From Channallabes apus (lineage: Eukaryota > Chordata > Actinopteri > Siluriformes > Clariidae): a stretch of DNA of 64,000 nucleotides. The notes under the pieces were generated by a model. The model did not search any database. It saw only the letters and a program-made list of their open reading frames with translations, and was not told where the DNA came from. Within the stretch, counting starts at the first letter, position 1. Every line of letters begins with the position of its first letter. Location of the stretch: assembly GCA_030522415.1 (NCBI GenBank), contig CM060125.1:434001-498000 (forward strand), given 5' to 3'. Shown piece by piece: positions 10,534 through 25,300 of this stretch. Both the position numbers and the translations under genes were made by a program.

Positions 10534-12148
10534 CAGTGGTGTGAAAAACTATTTGCCCCCTTCCTGATTTCTTATTCTTTTGCATGTTCGTCATGCATTT
10601 CTGCTCATCAAAAACCGTTAACTATTAGTCAAAGATAACATAATTGAACACAAAATGCAGTTTTTAAATAAAGGGTTACGTTATTAAGGGAGAAAAAAAA
10701 CTCCAAATCTACATGGCCCTGTGTGAAAAAGTGATTGCCCCCCTTGTTAAAAAATAACTTAACTGTGGTTTATCACACCTGAGTTCAATTTCTGTAGTCA
10801 CCCCCAGGCCTGATTACTGCCACACCTGTTTCAATCAAGAAATCACTTAAATAGGAGCTACCTGACACAGAGAAGTAGACCAAAAGCAGCTCAAAAGCTA
10901 GACATCATGCCAAGATCCAAAGAAATTCAGGAACAAATGAGAACAAAAGTAATTGAGATCTATCAGTCTGGTAAAGGTTATAAAGCCATTTCTAAAGCTT
11001 TGGGACTCCAGTGAACCACAGTGAGAGCCATTATCCACAAATGGCAAAAACATGGAACAGTGGTGAACCTTCCCAGGAGTGGCCGGCCGACCAAAATTAC
11101 CCCAAGAGCGCAGAGACGACTCATCCGAGAGGCCACAAAAGACCCCAGGACAACATCTAAAGAACTGCAGGCCTCACTTGCCTCAATTAAGGTCAGTGTT
11201 CACGACTCCACCATAAGAAAGAGACTGGGCAAAAACGGCCTGCATGGCAGATTTCCAAGGCGCAAACCACTTTTAAGCAAAAAGAACATTAAGGCTCGTC
11301 TCAATTTTGCTAAAAAACATCTCAATGATTGCCAAGACTTTTGGGAAAATACCTTGTGGACCGACAAGACAAAAGTTGAACTTTTTGGAAGGTGCGTGTC
11401 CCATTACATCTGGCGTAAAAGTAACACAGCATTTCAGAAAAAGAACATCATACCAACAGTAAAATATGGTGGTGGTAGTGTGATGGTCTGGGGTTGTTTT
11501 GCTGCTTCAGGACCTGGAAGGCTTGCTGTGATAGATGGAACCATGAATTCTACTGTCTACCAAAAAATCCTGAAGGAGAATGTCCGGCCATCTGTTCGTC
11601 AACTCAAGCTAAAGCGATCTTGGGTGCTGCAGCAGGACAATGACCCAAAACACACCAGCAAATCCACCTCTGAATGGCTGAAGAAAAACAAAATGAAGAC
11701 TTTGGAGTGGCCTAGTCAAAGTCCTGACCTGAATCCTATTGAGATGTTGTGGCATGACCTGAAAAAGGCGGTTCATGCTAGAAAACCCTCAAATAAAGCT
11801 GAATTACAACAATTCTGCAAAGATGAGTGGGCCAAAATTCCTCCAGAGCGCTGTAAAAGACTCGTTGCAAGTTATCGCAAACGCTTGATTGCAGTTATTG
11901 CTGCTAAGGGTGGCCCAACCAGTTATTAGGTTCAGGGGGCAATTACTTTTTCACACAGGGCCATGTTGGTTTGGATTTTTTTTCTCCCTAAATAATAAAA
12001 CCCCTCATGTAAAAACTGCATTTTGTGTTTACTTGTGTTATCTTTGACTAATAGTTAAATGTGTTTGATGATCAGAAACATTTTGTGTGACAAACATGCA
12101 AAAGAATAAGAAATCAGGAGGGGGGGCAAATAGTTTTTCACACCACTG
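10534..12148 (+). mobile_element. Tc1 transposon, copy 1 (nearly intact)
   Basis: The 1615-bp element is flanked by TA (10532-10533, 12149-12150). Its ends CAGTGGTGTGAAAAACTATT and the exact inverse are terminal inverted repeats with extended sub-terminal similarity (actattagtcaaagata). It is nearly identical, in opposite orientation, to the copy at 15037-16469, except that the latter lacks about 180 bp of 5' leader. It lies in the rapgef6 intron between exons 14033 and 2487. Confidence 0.95.
10907..11929 (+). pseudogene. Tc1 transposase, one premature stop
   Basis: This would be a 340-residue DD34E transposase for cut-and-paste movement in the nucleus. The ATG at 10907 opens MPRSKEIQEQ, followed by paired-like helix-turn-helix domains (about residues 1-110). 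The catalytic core follows, with WTDKTK (first Asp), QQDNDPKH (second Asp) and SPDLNPIEMLW (Glu). Codon 36 is TGA where the sister copy has CGA (Arg), a CpG-type transition; the rest reads open to TAG at 11929. The residue after the first catalytic Asp is Lys rather than the usual Glu. Only this one stop prevents a full-length product; an internal ATG at 11021 would give 302 residues without the first helices. Confidence 0.93.
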
Positions 12149-12159
12149 TATAACAACAT

Positions 12160-12450
12160 GCTGACACAGGGATCTTTAACCTCACTAATGAGACTTGCTT
12201 TAGCTTTACACGCGCGTACACGTATGTTATAATAAACAGTACACACATGCTGTGCACACTCGCATACAAACAAAATAAAATGTTTTACACACACACACGT
12301 GGTCACAGTGTTATAGTAAACAGTACACGTGTGCACATATGTTGATTATACAAGTGAGAGACACGCACTAAGACCGAGCAGGGAACAAGATTACCCACAA
12401 TTCCGCAGCGCAACAGAGAGAAAAACCATTGGCTCAGTTTGACAAAAACA
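12160..12450. mobile_element. Copy B of the mariner-type MITE family, reverse orientation
   Basis: In reverse complement it shares 'tgtactgtttactataacac' with copy A (2764-3440), then 'tgtgggtaat' and the gagccaatggtttttctctc block. Both ends are missing and Tc1 copy 1 abuts it at 12148. Confidence 0.65.
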
Positions 12451-14032
12451 TAACGGTTTGACACATGCACATTGAGGGAAACAGAGAACATTAAAAGCAG
12501 CCAGTCAGAAACGGGTAAATTAGAATGTACCCCCCAAACTTCTGACTTGCTTTGTATTTGTCCCTCTTCTAGATTCTGATTGGCTGCAACTGAGAGTGCG
12601 CAGAAGAAAAAGTCTAAATATCTCCTAAATGTCTAAATAAACTCCACCAAGTAAATCAATTATCTGTTTTAGGGTACAGTACAGTACATGAGTGACAGCA
12701 GAACACAGTAAGTGACCAAGAGAGATGAGAGAAGTGGTCGAGTTGTGTGACTGAACCATTTGATAATCTCTGGCCTGATTGGTGAATTAATACTGTTTTG
12801 TTTTACGTAGATGTTCTGTGTAAATATGACCAACGAGTGTGACTGATATAGAAATCTGGGATTGTTTTCCAGTAAATAACTGAACACGTGAATGCAGCCT
12901 GATCTGTCTGAATCCAGGAAAACACATGCAAGTGAATCACCGTCATTCTGAAATGAGTGCACGAATTGAGATTGTGATTATTATTTTTGTATTAATTGTG
13001 TAGCTCTAGATGCTATTATGTCAATATGGACCAAAATCTTTAAGGAATTAGATTTTCCAGCACCTTCTACAGTATGTCATGAAGAATAAAGGCGGTTCTG
13101 AAGGCAAAAAGTGCTTACATAAGAATTTAGGGTTGTTGTTTTTTTTACCTTTATAGAGAATATAAAAAAATTAATTTATCATTTGCTGGGTCACTGGGGT
13201 TCACTGATGATGTGACTACTGGTAGAACTAGCAGGATGTTTTTTTTTTTTACATGTACAGTATTAAGTAATCATAGAGAATAATCAGACCTGCTCGAAAA
13301 TACTGGAGCCTCTCTAATGACCAGTAAATTTGCATACAGAATGAGAAAACTGCACTGCAGAACGATGCACGCTGCAGGAGCAATCACCACTGGAGCATAC
13401 AAACTGAATCAGGAATGAAGCAATGTAATGTGTACTGGGCATTAATGAAAAATTCGGGGCGCTGAACCCTCAGCACATCTATTTCCTGGGTCCAAGCAAG
13501 GCAGTTCTGAAAGCATAAGAACTAAAACCAAACTTGCTGTACGTCTCATATGGTAAGCTTGTGAATAAACCTTTTTTCTTTCGTTTTTAAAGAATGTACG
13601 AATACTCATATGTGGTGAATCATTATGGATTCTGCATAAACCAGCAATAATTAAATCTTAGTTTTGCTGGAAACAATTAATCCCTAATAATTTACTTTTC
13701 TTCTAAAAAAAAAAATAGTGTCTTTTTACGCACTGCATTATCAATAAATTGCAATACAGGCACAAAAGAAAAATAGATGCACATATCACTGCAGCCACCT
13801 TTTGCAACCCTTACAAGTTTGAGATGCCTCTAAAGCACTCCGAAATACTTGGCCATTCAAGAGTCCTTTTATTACTAAAGATCTCTGCACATTTCTCCGA
13901 TTCTAAAGCCTGAGGATAGAAGTACATCTCTTAATTCCTTTTGGCACATAATTTTGTGTCACTTAATGCACTCCAAGCCAAAACTTTATGCTACCCATCT
14001 TTAAAGATTATTTATACAAGAGAAAGACTAAC
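12451..14032. other. Intron, no gene seen
   Basis: AT-rich sequence directly downstream (gene sense) of the exon at 14033-14213. I see no exon, recognisable transposon or RNA gene. Confidence 0.5.
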
Positions 14033-14213
14033 CAATGTCATTATCGCTGCGCTTGGCTGGGTCCTTCTCCAGACACTCTCTCACCACATCTCTTCCAAGC
14101 AGCGTGTCTGAGGCATGTTCAATGTCTTCATCTTCCTCATACTCATCATCTGTATCCACTGGTGCCTCTGGGAGCCCAGACAGATCCATATCACCAACTT
14201 CACTCTCTGTGGC
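14033..14213 (-). CDS. rapgef6: rapgef6 coding exon (acidic linker)
   Basis: This 181-nt exon reads [16 protein letters not shown], an acidic stretch ([15 protein letters not shown]), then [20 protein letters not shown] and RSDNDI. It matches the RAPGEF2/6 segment just before the cyclic-nucleotide-binding-like domain; ESEVGD and RECLEKDP fit RAPGEF6. The acceptor is cttttag|GCC and the donor ATTG|GTTAGT. The last base is the first of a codon completed by the exon at 2487. The plus-strand open frames over this exon are shadows. It is about 215 bp from the next upstream exon and lies between two inverted Tc1 copies. Confidence 0.92.
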
Positions 14214-14428
14214 CTAAAAGAGTTTAAAATTGCACATGTCATTATTCTGTACCTCCTTGTGGGGAAAGTTATAGCCCCTGTTAAATTTAAGTTGAAGATA
14301 ATGAAATGTTCTTTTGTCCATGTTGCTTTCATATCTCCCTTTAATTTTAGTTTAACTAAAAAGTTAGGTTAGGTTAGTTTTGGTTAACTTCATCCACAAA
14401 AGATAAAAACTGCAAGATATTTAATTAC

Positions 14429-14563
14429 ATGGTAGATATCTGATAAGCTACTGCTTGCTGAGTCACTGCCAATGCTGCATCCAGATTGGCTAGGTGGTAC
14501 CGGCATCACTGGTGGATGTGGGTGGTCCATCATGTGCATCTTGCCAAAATCTCCAGGAAGCTG
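14429..14563 (-). CDS. rapgef6: rapgef6 coding exon (Ser-rich segment)
   Basis: Read from 14560 the exon gives LPGDFGKMHMMDHPHPPVMP and then SQSGCSIGSDSASSSLSDIY. This aligns with the human RAPGEF6 segment LPADLTKMH...SQSGCSIASDSGSSSLSDIY. KMH and SQSGC fit RAPGEF6 better than RAPGEF2. The donor is TACCAT|GTAATT. The acceptor is TTAG|CAG or CAG|CTT (exon start 14563 or 14560, both in frame). It enters in phase 0, compatible with the exon ending at 25539, and continues in phase into 14213. Confidence 0.88.
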
Positions 14564-15036
14564 CTAACACAGGACAAGAAATAATAAAGACTGATCTCAG
14601 AAAGATTTAACTTCAATGAAATTACCCAAGCTGACATTAAGTACTACTACAGTCATGTTTGAAAGTGTCCCCCCCCCACCTTTTAAGTTGTAAAAAAAAA
14701 TTTTGTGTAAAAGCGTAATAAAAATAATTTAATCATAGTGGGTCTCAGTATTAAGCAAATACAACTTCAGACAAACAACATAAAACCTTTGTCATTGTGC
14801 AATTATTTATTTAACAAAAATTAAGCCAAAAAAAAACAAAAAAACATGTGGGCAATGCCCTTACTCCGTCGACAGGATTTAAGGGGGTAAGTTGCAGCCA
14901 GATGCCACTAATCATCAGCCCTTAATTAACTGATCATCAGCAAGTGTGCAGATGTCTATAAAAGCAGTGATTTGGGAGTTTGCTGGTCTGGAGCATTCAG
15001 ATGCACGTTAACACAATTCCAAGAGGTAAAGACATA

Positions 15037-16469
15037 CAGTGGTGTGAAAAACTATTTGCCCCCCTCCTGATTCCTTATTCTTTTGCATGTTTGTCACACA
15101 AAATGTTTCTGATCATCAAACACATTTAACTATTAGTCAAAGATAACACAAGTAAACACAAAATGCAGTTTTTACATGAGGGGTTTTATTATTTAGGGAG
15201 AAAAAAAATCCAAACCAACATGGCCCTGTGTGAAAAAGTAATTGCCCCCTGAACCTAATAACTGGTTGGGCCACCCTTAGCAGCAATAACTGCAATCAAG
15301 CGTTTGCGATAACTTGCAACGAGTCTTTTACAGCGCTCTGGAGGAATTTTGGCCCACTCATCTTTGCAGAATTGTTGTAATTCAGCTTTATTTGAGGGTT
15401 TTCTAGCATGAACCGCCTTTTTCAGGTCATGCCACAACATCTCAATAGGATTCAGGTCAGGACTTTGACTAGGCCACTCCAAAGTCTTCATTTTGTTTTT
15501 CTTCAGCCATTCAGAGGTGGATTTGCTGGTGTGTTTTGGGTCATTGTCCTGCTGCAGCACCCAAGATCGCTTCAGCTTGAGTTGACGAACAGATGGCCGG
15601 ACATTCTCCTTCAGGATTTTTTGGTAGACAGTAGAATTCATGGTTCCATCTATCACAGCAAGCCTTCCAGGTCCTGAAGCAGCAAAACAACCCCAGACCA
15701 TCACACTACCACCACCATATTTTACTGTTGGTATGATGTTCTTTTTCTGAAATGCTGTGTTACTTTTACGCCAGATGTAACGGGACACGCACCTTCCAAA
15801 AAGTTCAACTTTTGTCTCGTCAGTCCACAAGGTATTTTCCCAAAAGTCTTGGCAATCATTGAGATGTTTTTTTAGCAAAATTGAGACGAGCCTTAATGTT
15901 CTTTTTGCTTAAAAGTGGTTTGCGACTTGGAAATCTGCCATGCAGGCCGTTTTTGCCCAGTCTCTTTCTTATGGTGGAGTCGTGAACACTGACCTTAATT
16001 GAGGCAAGTGAGGCCTGCAGTTCTTTAGATGTTGTCCTGGGGTCTTTTGTGGCCTCTCGGATGAGTCGTCTCTGCGCTCTTGGGGTAATTTTGGTCGGCC
16101 GGCCACTCCTGGGAAGGTTCACCACTGTTCCATGTTTTTGCCATTTGTGGATAATGGCTCTCACTGTGGTTCGCTGGAGTCCCAAAGCTTTAGAAATGGC
16201 TTTATAACCTTTACCAGACTGATAGATCTCAATTACTTTTGTTCTTATTTGTTCCTGAATTTCTTTGGATCTTGGCATGATGTCTAGCTTTTGATGTGCT
16301 TTTGGTCCCTTAATAACGTAAACCTTCATTTAAAAACTGCATTTTGTGTTCAATTATGTTATCTTTGACTAATAGTTAACGGTTTTTGATGAACAGAAAC
16401 ATTTAAGTGTGACAAACATGCAAAAGAATAAGAAATCAGGAAGGGGGCAAATAGTTTTTCACACCACTG
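15037..16469 (-). mobile_element. Tc1 transposon, copy 2 (nearly intact, inverted to copy 1)
   Basis: The 1433-bp element is flanked by TA (15035-15036, 16470-16471) with the same CAGTGGTGTGAAAAACTATT ends as copy 1. The minus strand carries the transposase. Compared with copy 1 it lacks about 180 bp of leader, with the junction at 'aagggaccaaaagc'. It lies in the intron between rapgef6 exons 25539 and 14563, inside an older Tc1-like relic. Confidence 0.95.
15255..16278 (-). pseudogene. Tc1 transposase, single 1-base frameshift
   Basis: The same 340-residue DD34E transposase family as copy 1. The ATG at 16278 (MPRSKEIQEQ) opens the helix-turn-helix part, with Arg (CGA) at codon 36 where copy 1 has a stop. 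The frame is lost near 15871 by one extra A in a run of A on the coding strand (seven against six in copy 1). The remaining frame (15878-15255) is open and holds WTDETKVELFG, QQDNDPKH and SPDLNPIEMLW, with the normal Glu after the first catalytic Asp. A second in-frame ATG at 16329 is created by the leader deletion. Copies 1 and 2 each have one different lesion. Confidence 0.93.
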
Positions 16470-17140
16470 TAAGCAATGGTCTTAGAGAATCAATTATTGC
16501 TGCACATCAAATAAACGTTATAAACCATTTACAAATAATTTGTAGTTCTTCAAGCATTCTACAGTAAATAAGATTATTCACAATTGGAACGCTTTCAAGA
16601 CAGTTGCCAATCCTCCCAGAAGTGGACGTCCCAGCAAATTCACCCCGTGCAACACAAAGAAATACAAGAACCTACAGGCCTCGCTGAACATGTCCATAAC
16701 AGCAAAATTAGCAGAAGACTGGAAAAAGTAAAGATTGTTTTGAAGCATTGCCAGGGGAAAGCCTCTTCCGACTGAAGAAGAACATGGAAGCATGACTGAG
16801 GTTCTCAAAACTGCATGTGAACAAAAACCGCCTTCTGGACAACCAGAACCAGACTTTTCCTATGGACAAATGAGACCAAAGTGAAGATGTTTAAAAATGT
16901 GCTATGTTTGGCAAAAAACAATCAGCATTTCGGCAGAAATGACTCATACCCACTGTATGGCAATGGAGGGTTGATGATTTGTGCTTGTTTTGCAGCCACT
17001 GGTTCTGGGCACCTTGCAGTCATTGAGTTGACTGTGAACAACACTGGAGGCCATCTGTCCAAGGTTTTGGAATGGCCTAGTCAAAATCCAGAGCTCAACC
17101 CAAATGAAATGCTGTGGGACCTTAAGAGAGCCGTGTCTAA

Positions 17141-18051
17141 GGCTGAATCCCAATTCTATTTTCTACCCCTTCCCCTACCCCTCGCCCCTTCCCCTTGTCC
17201 CTTGAAACTAAGTGGAAAGGGGAAGGGTTTAAATTTTTCCCCTAAGAAATGGGACACCACTTCAACACTGTTATACGTCATCATACGTTGTCGCTAGTTC
17301 CTAATGTTACGTCAGAGGACATGCGCCGATGTTTATCACACATTCCAATAAGAGAGAGATTACTCACTCCCAAAGGTTTTTTGCGCCGTATTTTGATTTT
17401 TAAAAAAGTTGCTCATTTTCACCACGAACACGGATGAGCCTTCGGGTTTCCTCTGCCGTCCCTATACAGAATATAAATTACAAAACTGTGGTCACGTTGC
17501 AATAAGCAAGAATAGTGTAAGCACCGTTCATTTACATGTACACATATGGCCATAAGCAAAACAAACAATGCGTTATCAAATGCTCGGCAAACTGCCGTGC
17601 TACTGAACTTTCATATTTGTTTGTAGCATGCAGTAAAGTGTATGTGACATAAAAATATATATTTGTAATATCGTGCAATCTGTGCTATCCGCTAGCAAAC
17701 TTTAGCGATTTTTTTGCAAACGTTTCTTTACAGAACATCACCATAAACACAAACACAAGACTAGAGGTAATATACATATAATGAAAACTTGTCATAAAAA
17801 TCTTTATTAATGGCAAGAATTACTTAACATTTATGGGTCTGCTTGCTCGAGTCATGTTGAAATTTTCGCTTAGCCCTTCGTTTGAAGTGAGGCCCTGAAA
17901 AATCTTCGTTTGGAGGGCTATCTGGCCCTTCCCCCTCCCCCTACACCTCCAACCAAAAGAGAAATGAGACACCCCTACCCCTTCACGTGAACGCGCCAAA
18001 CGGAGGGGTAGGGCTATGTGTAGGGGTAAGGGGTAGAAATGGGATTCAGCC
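17141..18051. mobile_element. MITE with TAA target duplication (PIF/Harbinger-like)
   Basis: The 911-bp element has terminal inverted repeats GGCTGAATCCCAATTCTATT and, in reverse complement at the right end, GGCTGAATCCCATTTCTACC. It is flanked on both sides by TAA (17138-17140, 18052-18054), consistent with the TWA duplication of PIF/Harbinger. Near both ends are C-rich ccccttccccta blocks. No transposase is recognised. It landed inside the target duplication of the adjacent SINE. Confidence 0.7.
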
Positions 18052-18055
18052 TAAG

Positions 18056-18286
18056 TTGTTGGTCTTTCGGCTGCTCCCGACAAGGGGTCGCCACAGCGGA
18101 ATATACAGTCCGCACTACAACTTGGCACAGGTTTTACGCCGGATGCCCTTCCTGACGCAACCCTCCCATTTTATCCGGGCTTGGGACCGGCACTGTATCC
18201 AGTGGCTGGGGTTTGGGCACTGGCTGGAATCGAACCCGGGCCGTCCGCATGGCAGGCGAAACACCTACCACTGAGCTTACCACTGA
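18056..18286 (-). mobile_element. tRNA-derived SINE with RTE-like tail
   Basis: On the minus strand an A box GCTCAGTGGTAGG and B box GGGTTCGATTCC form a tRNA-like head (with a doubled GCTCAGTGGTA). A body follows containing CAGGAAGGGCATCCGGCGTA, and the 3' tail is GGCGACCCCTTGTCGGGAGC then AGCCGAAAGACC. The tail matches the 3' end of the RTE LINE at 31840-34930. The 9-bp target duplication GTGTCTAAG lies at 18287-18295; the left copy is split by the MITE (17133-17140 plus 18055). Confidence 0.85.
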
Positions 18287-18480
18287 GTGTCTAAGTGAAT
18301 GCCCAAAAATCTTAATGAACTGAAGCAAAGTTGTAAAGAAGAATGGGCCAAAATTCCTCCACAATGATATGAGAGACTGATAAAATCATACAAAAAATCG
18401 ATTACTTAAAAGGTTATTGCTTCTAAAGGTGGACCTTCAAGCTACTGAATTATGAGTGTACAGAACATAGCATCGCCTAC

Positions 18481-19062
18481 ACGGTTTTTCTTTTTTAAAT
18501 CATTTTTGAATTAAAATATAAATAAATAATGGCACTATGAAAAACACAATATGGTTGAACTACAAAACCATCAGGTAGATGCAAAAACACAAATTTACTT
18601 GGAAATCAGTGTCACAATAACATGTTCAATAAATTGATGCATCATGGCAGTTTTACTTTTTTTTGTCAGAACCAACCAAATGTGTTCAGGGATGTTTGAA
18701 GTAGCAACAACGAGAGTGTACATTACAAAATGATTATTTATATTTGCTGCAACTGTCATAAAATATAATTCTTTAATTCTAATGCTTTTTCTAAATTATA
18801 ATGTTTCTGATTATTATGGTGCACTTATTCCTTGTAAACAATAACATTCAAAGCAAATTGCATGTATTATTAATGTCACTCTTTCTGCGAGGAAGGAAGA
18901 GTGTTCGTTTTTTGAGGGGAATGTGCAGGAAATGAAATCTTATGATGTCCTATGGTAATATACTTATATGCACATTGATTTTGATTTAAGATAGACAGAA
19001 AGAAACTGAACTATTCTTGCAAAAAAACACGCCAGCATTAACTGAAAAAGGCATCGACTTGG

Positions 19063-19120
<58 letters not shown>

Positions 19121-20095
19121 AACTGAAAATAGTTGATTGAGGAGAACTGGAAATATAAGACCCGACAGCAACACATTATCCACATTCTCTTCAGATGTGA
19201 ATACTTTCCCACTTCCCCAACTCTCGCGTCCTTCACAAAGCAGCGCTTGGCCACACCCCACCTTTCTGTCTTTCCATCAGTCAGGGAATGTTTATGAGGA
19301 ATGAAGGTCATGAAATGTGAAAAACAGAGCTAAGGTGTGTGTAAACAGGCATCTTCAATTGTAAGTACTTTACAACAGGTCTTGGTCAGTATAAATTCTC
19401 TTGCTCTGTACCCGACTGTGAGGTTTGTCACCCGGAACGTAGGTACAGCGTCATTGGGGCCAGAAAAAAATAAAAATAAAATAATAACCTGTATTTCCAC
19501 TACCACTACACATTTCATTACATTTTGTACAAACACCCATAAAACTGATAGCCATGACTCCTGTCCAATAGCCAGGTCTCTCAGCTAACTGCACTAGCAA
19601 TTTTAATCGAATTCAATTGTATTTTATTTGCATAGCACTTTTAACAATTGTCATTGTCGCAAAGCAGCTTTACACAATCAAAAGATTTGTAATTTGTATA
19701 AAAAGTGAAAAATGTGTATGAATCAAAATGATCAGATTGCCACTTCAACCATATGTTACTCCAAAAGTTGTCTTTTCCAAAAATGGCATGTTAGATTCAG
19801 TTTATGTGGCATCCGCCTACTACATTGCCCGTGTTCTGTTACACAGTACATTTAAAGCAACATGACAGACGTGAAAAATAACTTATTTGTCCTTTTCTTA
19901 AAACATCTTTTCCTATAGAGATGGAAAATCAATAAATACATCGATTCAGTTAGCAAATGCAATTCTTTTGTGTGGCGATTGATTAATCTGTAATTACAGT
20001 AGTTTATGCCAAGTTCGGTAATCGGAGAGTGAATCATATGACGCATATATCCCCTGTACCTCGAGGGGGAAAAGCACTAAAAAAAAATATATAAA
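18481..20095. other. rapgef6 intron, no gene seen
   Basis: Contains (TG)n at 19065-19118. At about 19615-19690 there is a fragment ('gcaaagcagctttacaca') of a common fish interspersed-repeat tail, the same family in inverse orientation as 38690-38712. No exon recognised. Confidence 0.5.
19065..19118. repeat. (TG)n microsatellite
   Basis: About 26 TG units. Confidence 0.97.
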
Positions 20096-20100
20096 ATGTT

Positions 20101-20127
20101 ATCTATCTATCTATCTATCTATCTATA

Positions 20128-20188
<61 letters not shown>
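20101..20188. repeat. (ATCT)n(CT)n(AT)n compound microsatellite
   Basis: Three adjoining simple repeats: about six ATCT units, about twelve CT and about eighteen AT. Confidence 0.95.
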
Positions 20189-20192
<4 letters not shown>

Positions 20193-20499
20193 AGATGACA
20201 GCATAACTTTTGTCAAAGTTATTTGACATAACTTGGTAAATCACTGCTAATTATCTCACTTCTACTCGACATTTTGATTTCATTTATGCTGCAGGATTAA
20301 CTTCAGACTAATTCCTAAGTACTGCCAAAGATTTATTAGATTCTGTTAAGCCAGTTTTGCGTAATGCTATGACAAGATACAATTTTCTGAGACGTAAAAG
20401 ATATTGAAAGAGCGAGTTCTGAGCAATGTACAGATAAAACCTCTCTTTTATTTATGTTGATAGTCTCTGAGTTTACAGTAAAGGTGTAATAAACATAAA

Positions 20500-20720
20500 T
20501 CATTGAGTGACAATGACATGATGTTCAGAGGAAAATGGCCAGAATGGTTTGAGCTGCCATAGAGGATACAGCACTACATATAATCACTTATCCTTGGTGA
20601 GCAGAAAAGACCATCAGCAGCACAAAACATTCAACTTGGATGGGCCACAACATCAGGTGACAACATTGGGTTCTACTCCAGTCAGCCAAAAACACTCTCA
20701 ACCATATGTGGACAGTTCAA
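20500..20720 (+). mobile_element. Tc1-like transposase fragment
   Basis: The stretch 'gtgagcagaaaagaccatca' ... 'ggatgggccacaacatcagg' ... 'tctactccagtcagccaaaa' resembles the middle of a common fish Tc1-like transposase gene. It has no open frame over the region and no ends. Confidence 0.5.
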
Positions 20721-21776
20721 GTTTAAAAAAACTTTTTCTGATATTTAACTTGTGTTTTGGTGAGTCTTTGCCGATGATGGCCATGGATTGTTTTTTTTTT
20801 TGCCTGATAGGAGCTGAACATAATGTGGACATCTGCTGTTGTAGCACATCCAACTTAAGGTGTGTTCTGAGGTGCTTTTCTGCTTATCATGATTGTAAAC
20901 AGGGCTTACTATAGACTTCCTGTCAGACCAGTCATGTCATTCTCCTTTGATCTGCTTTTGGTTTCACCCTGCAGGCCCACTGTATGTGCTCATGTTCATT
21001 TTCGTACACAGTTCAAATGAATTAAATCCACTGAATACAAGTACACATGCATGCACAATTTAATTCAACATGACATGGCTGGCTACTGAAGGATTACATC
21101 ACTTACTTTGGAGGACCATGGTTGCAAGCAGTTGGCATAGCAACGGACGAGGAAAGCCATTTCCCAAGCTGCAAGAAAAACTTTCCACTTTCATCACAGA
21201 GAAATAAGCAACAATGATCAACTGCCTTTCCCTCAACATTTGCAATAAACTAGAGCATAAAGAGGAAACCAGAACCCTTAAATAAAACACTCTTGTAAAT
21301 ATGAAAAAAATCAGATGGTTGAAAACTGTTCATTGCCTCGTTTGGAGCAGAGTAAAATCCAAAGAATTTCTAAAAGCATTGCAGCACTTGTGCTTCAATT
21401 ATATCAGTGATGATCAGCTGTGCAGCTGCACACTGCAGTGGGGAAAAGGAAAGAATCCAAAATATGCTAAACCAGAATAAAGGAAAGCATAGGAAAAAAA
21501 TCTTCTTCCAACTCCACTGCAGCAAATGTCACAGCACTAGAAACACTGGAATCCAGCTTTAGTTTCTTGTCTTCTTTGGCATAAAACAGACAGCACACAC
21601 ACACCATGTTTTCTACTCCCCTCTTTGTAAAATGAGCAAATGTGGTGTGTGTATCCACCTCCAAAGCTGCTGTACCCAGTCTATGAGAGTGTGCATCCCT
21701 GGCTGCAACGCCCCAGTAGCTCCCTCAGGAAACACTGCTATCGATTGTATCCACCAGCAATAACACATGTCTTACC

Positions 21777-21778
<2 letters not shown>
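20721..21778. other. rapgef6 intron; possible weak exon at 21117-21179
   Basis: On the minus strand a 63-nt block at 21179-21117 lies between a good acceptor (tttttcttgcag) and a strong donor (AAA|GTAAGT). It can encode AMPTACNHGPPK, but its phase does not join the exon at 14563. It could be an untranslated or alternative exon, or chance. Confidence 0.25.
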
Positions 21779-21815
<37 letters not shown>

Positions 21816-21923
21816 AGAGAGCGAGAGAGAGAGAGAGAGGGAGAGAGAGAGGGAGAGAGAGAGAGAGGGAGAGAGGGAGAGAGAGAGGGAGAGAGAGAGG
21901 GAGAGAGGGAGTGAGGGAGGGAG
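21779..21923. repeat. (GA)n purine tract
   Basis: About 145 bp of almost pure purine (gagaga and gaggga units) on the plus strand, long enough to favour triplex formation. Open frames across it on both strands are artefacts. Confidence 0.95.
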
Positions 21924-22183
21924 GGGAGCCTGGCAGAAAAGCAATGACATCATCTGAGTAGGGTGCACCGTGTAAGGAACACCAGGGTGGGGGTTTATAT
22001 CATTAGAGCTATTGCATGTCTGCTTCAAACCAAGAAAGCAGAGCATCTTTATTGATCAGAGAGAATTAATAGCACTGAAAAAGCATAAATTGCTGGTGAA
22101 CAAAGATAAAACAGGCAGGACAACAAAAACATCTTGCTAGGAGATATTACTACAGTACACACTGTGACACAGGGCACCCTGCA

Positions 22184-25300
<3,117 letters not shown>

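Larger units (their letters stand above)
14650..18480 (+). mobile_element. Tc1-like relic hosting three nested insertions
   Basis: A Tc1-family element starts about 14650 after TA (cagtcatgtttgaaagtgt). Transposase remnants lie on the plus strand: 16590-16700, 16860-17140 (tggcctagtcaaaatccaga, the SP(D)LNP(I)E region, eroded) and 18296-18450. Its reading is broken by Tc1 copy 2 (15037-16469), the MITE (17141-18051) and the SINE (18056-18286); removing these makes the flanks contiguous. The right end is too eroded to place exactly. Confidence 0.7.

Noticed and set aside
13988..14372. Plus-strand open frames around 14.0-14.4 kb
   Set aside because: Shadows of the rapgef6 exon at 14213-14033.
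21640..22046. RERERE and SLSLSL open frames
   Set aside because: Both strands of the (GA)n tract.
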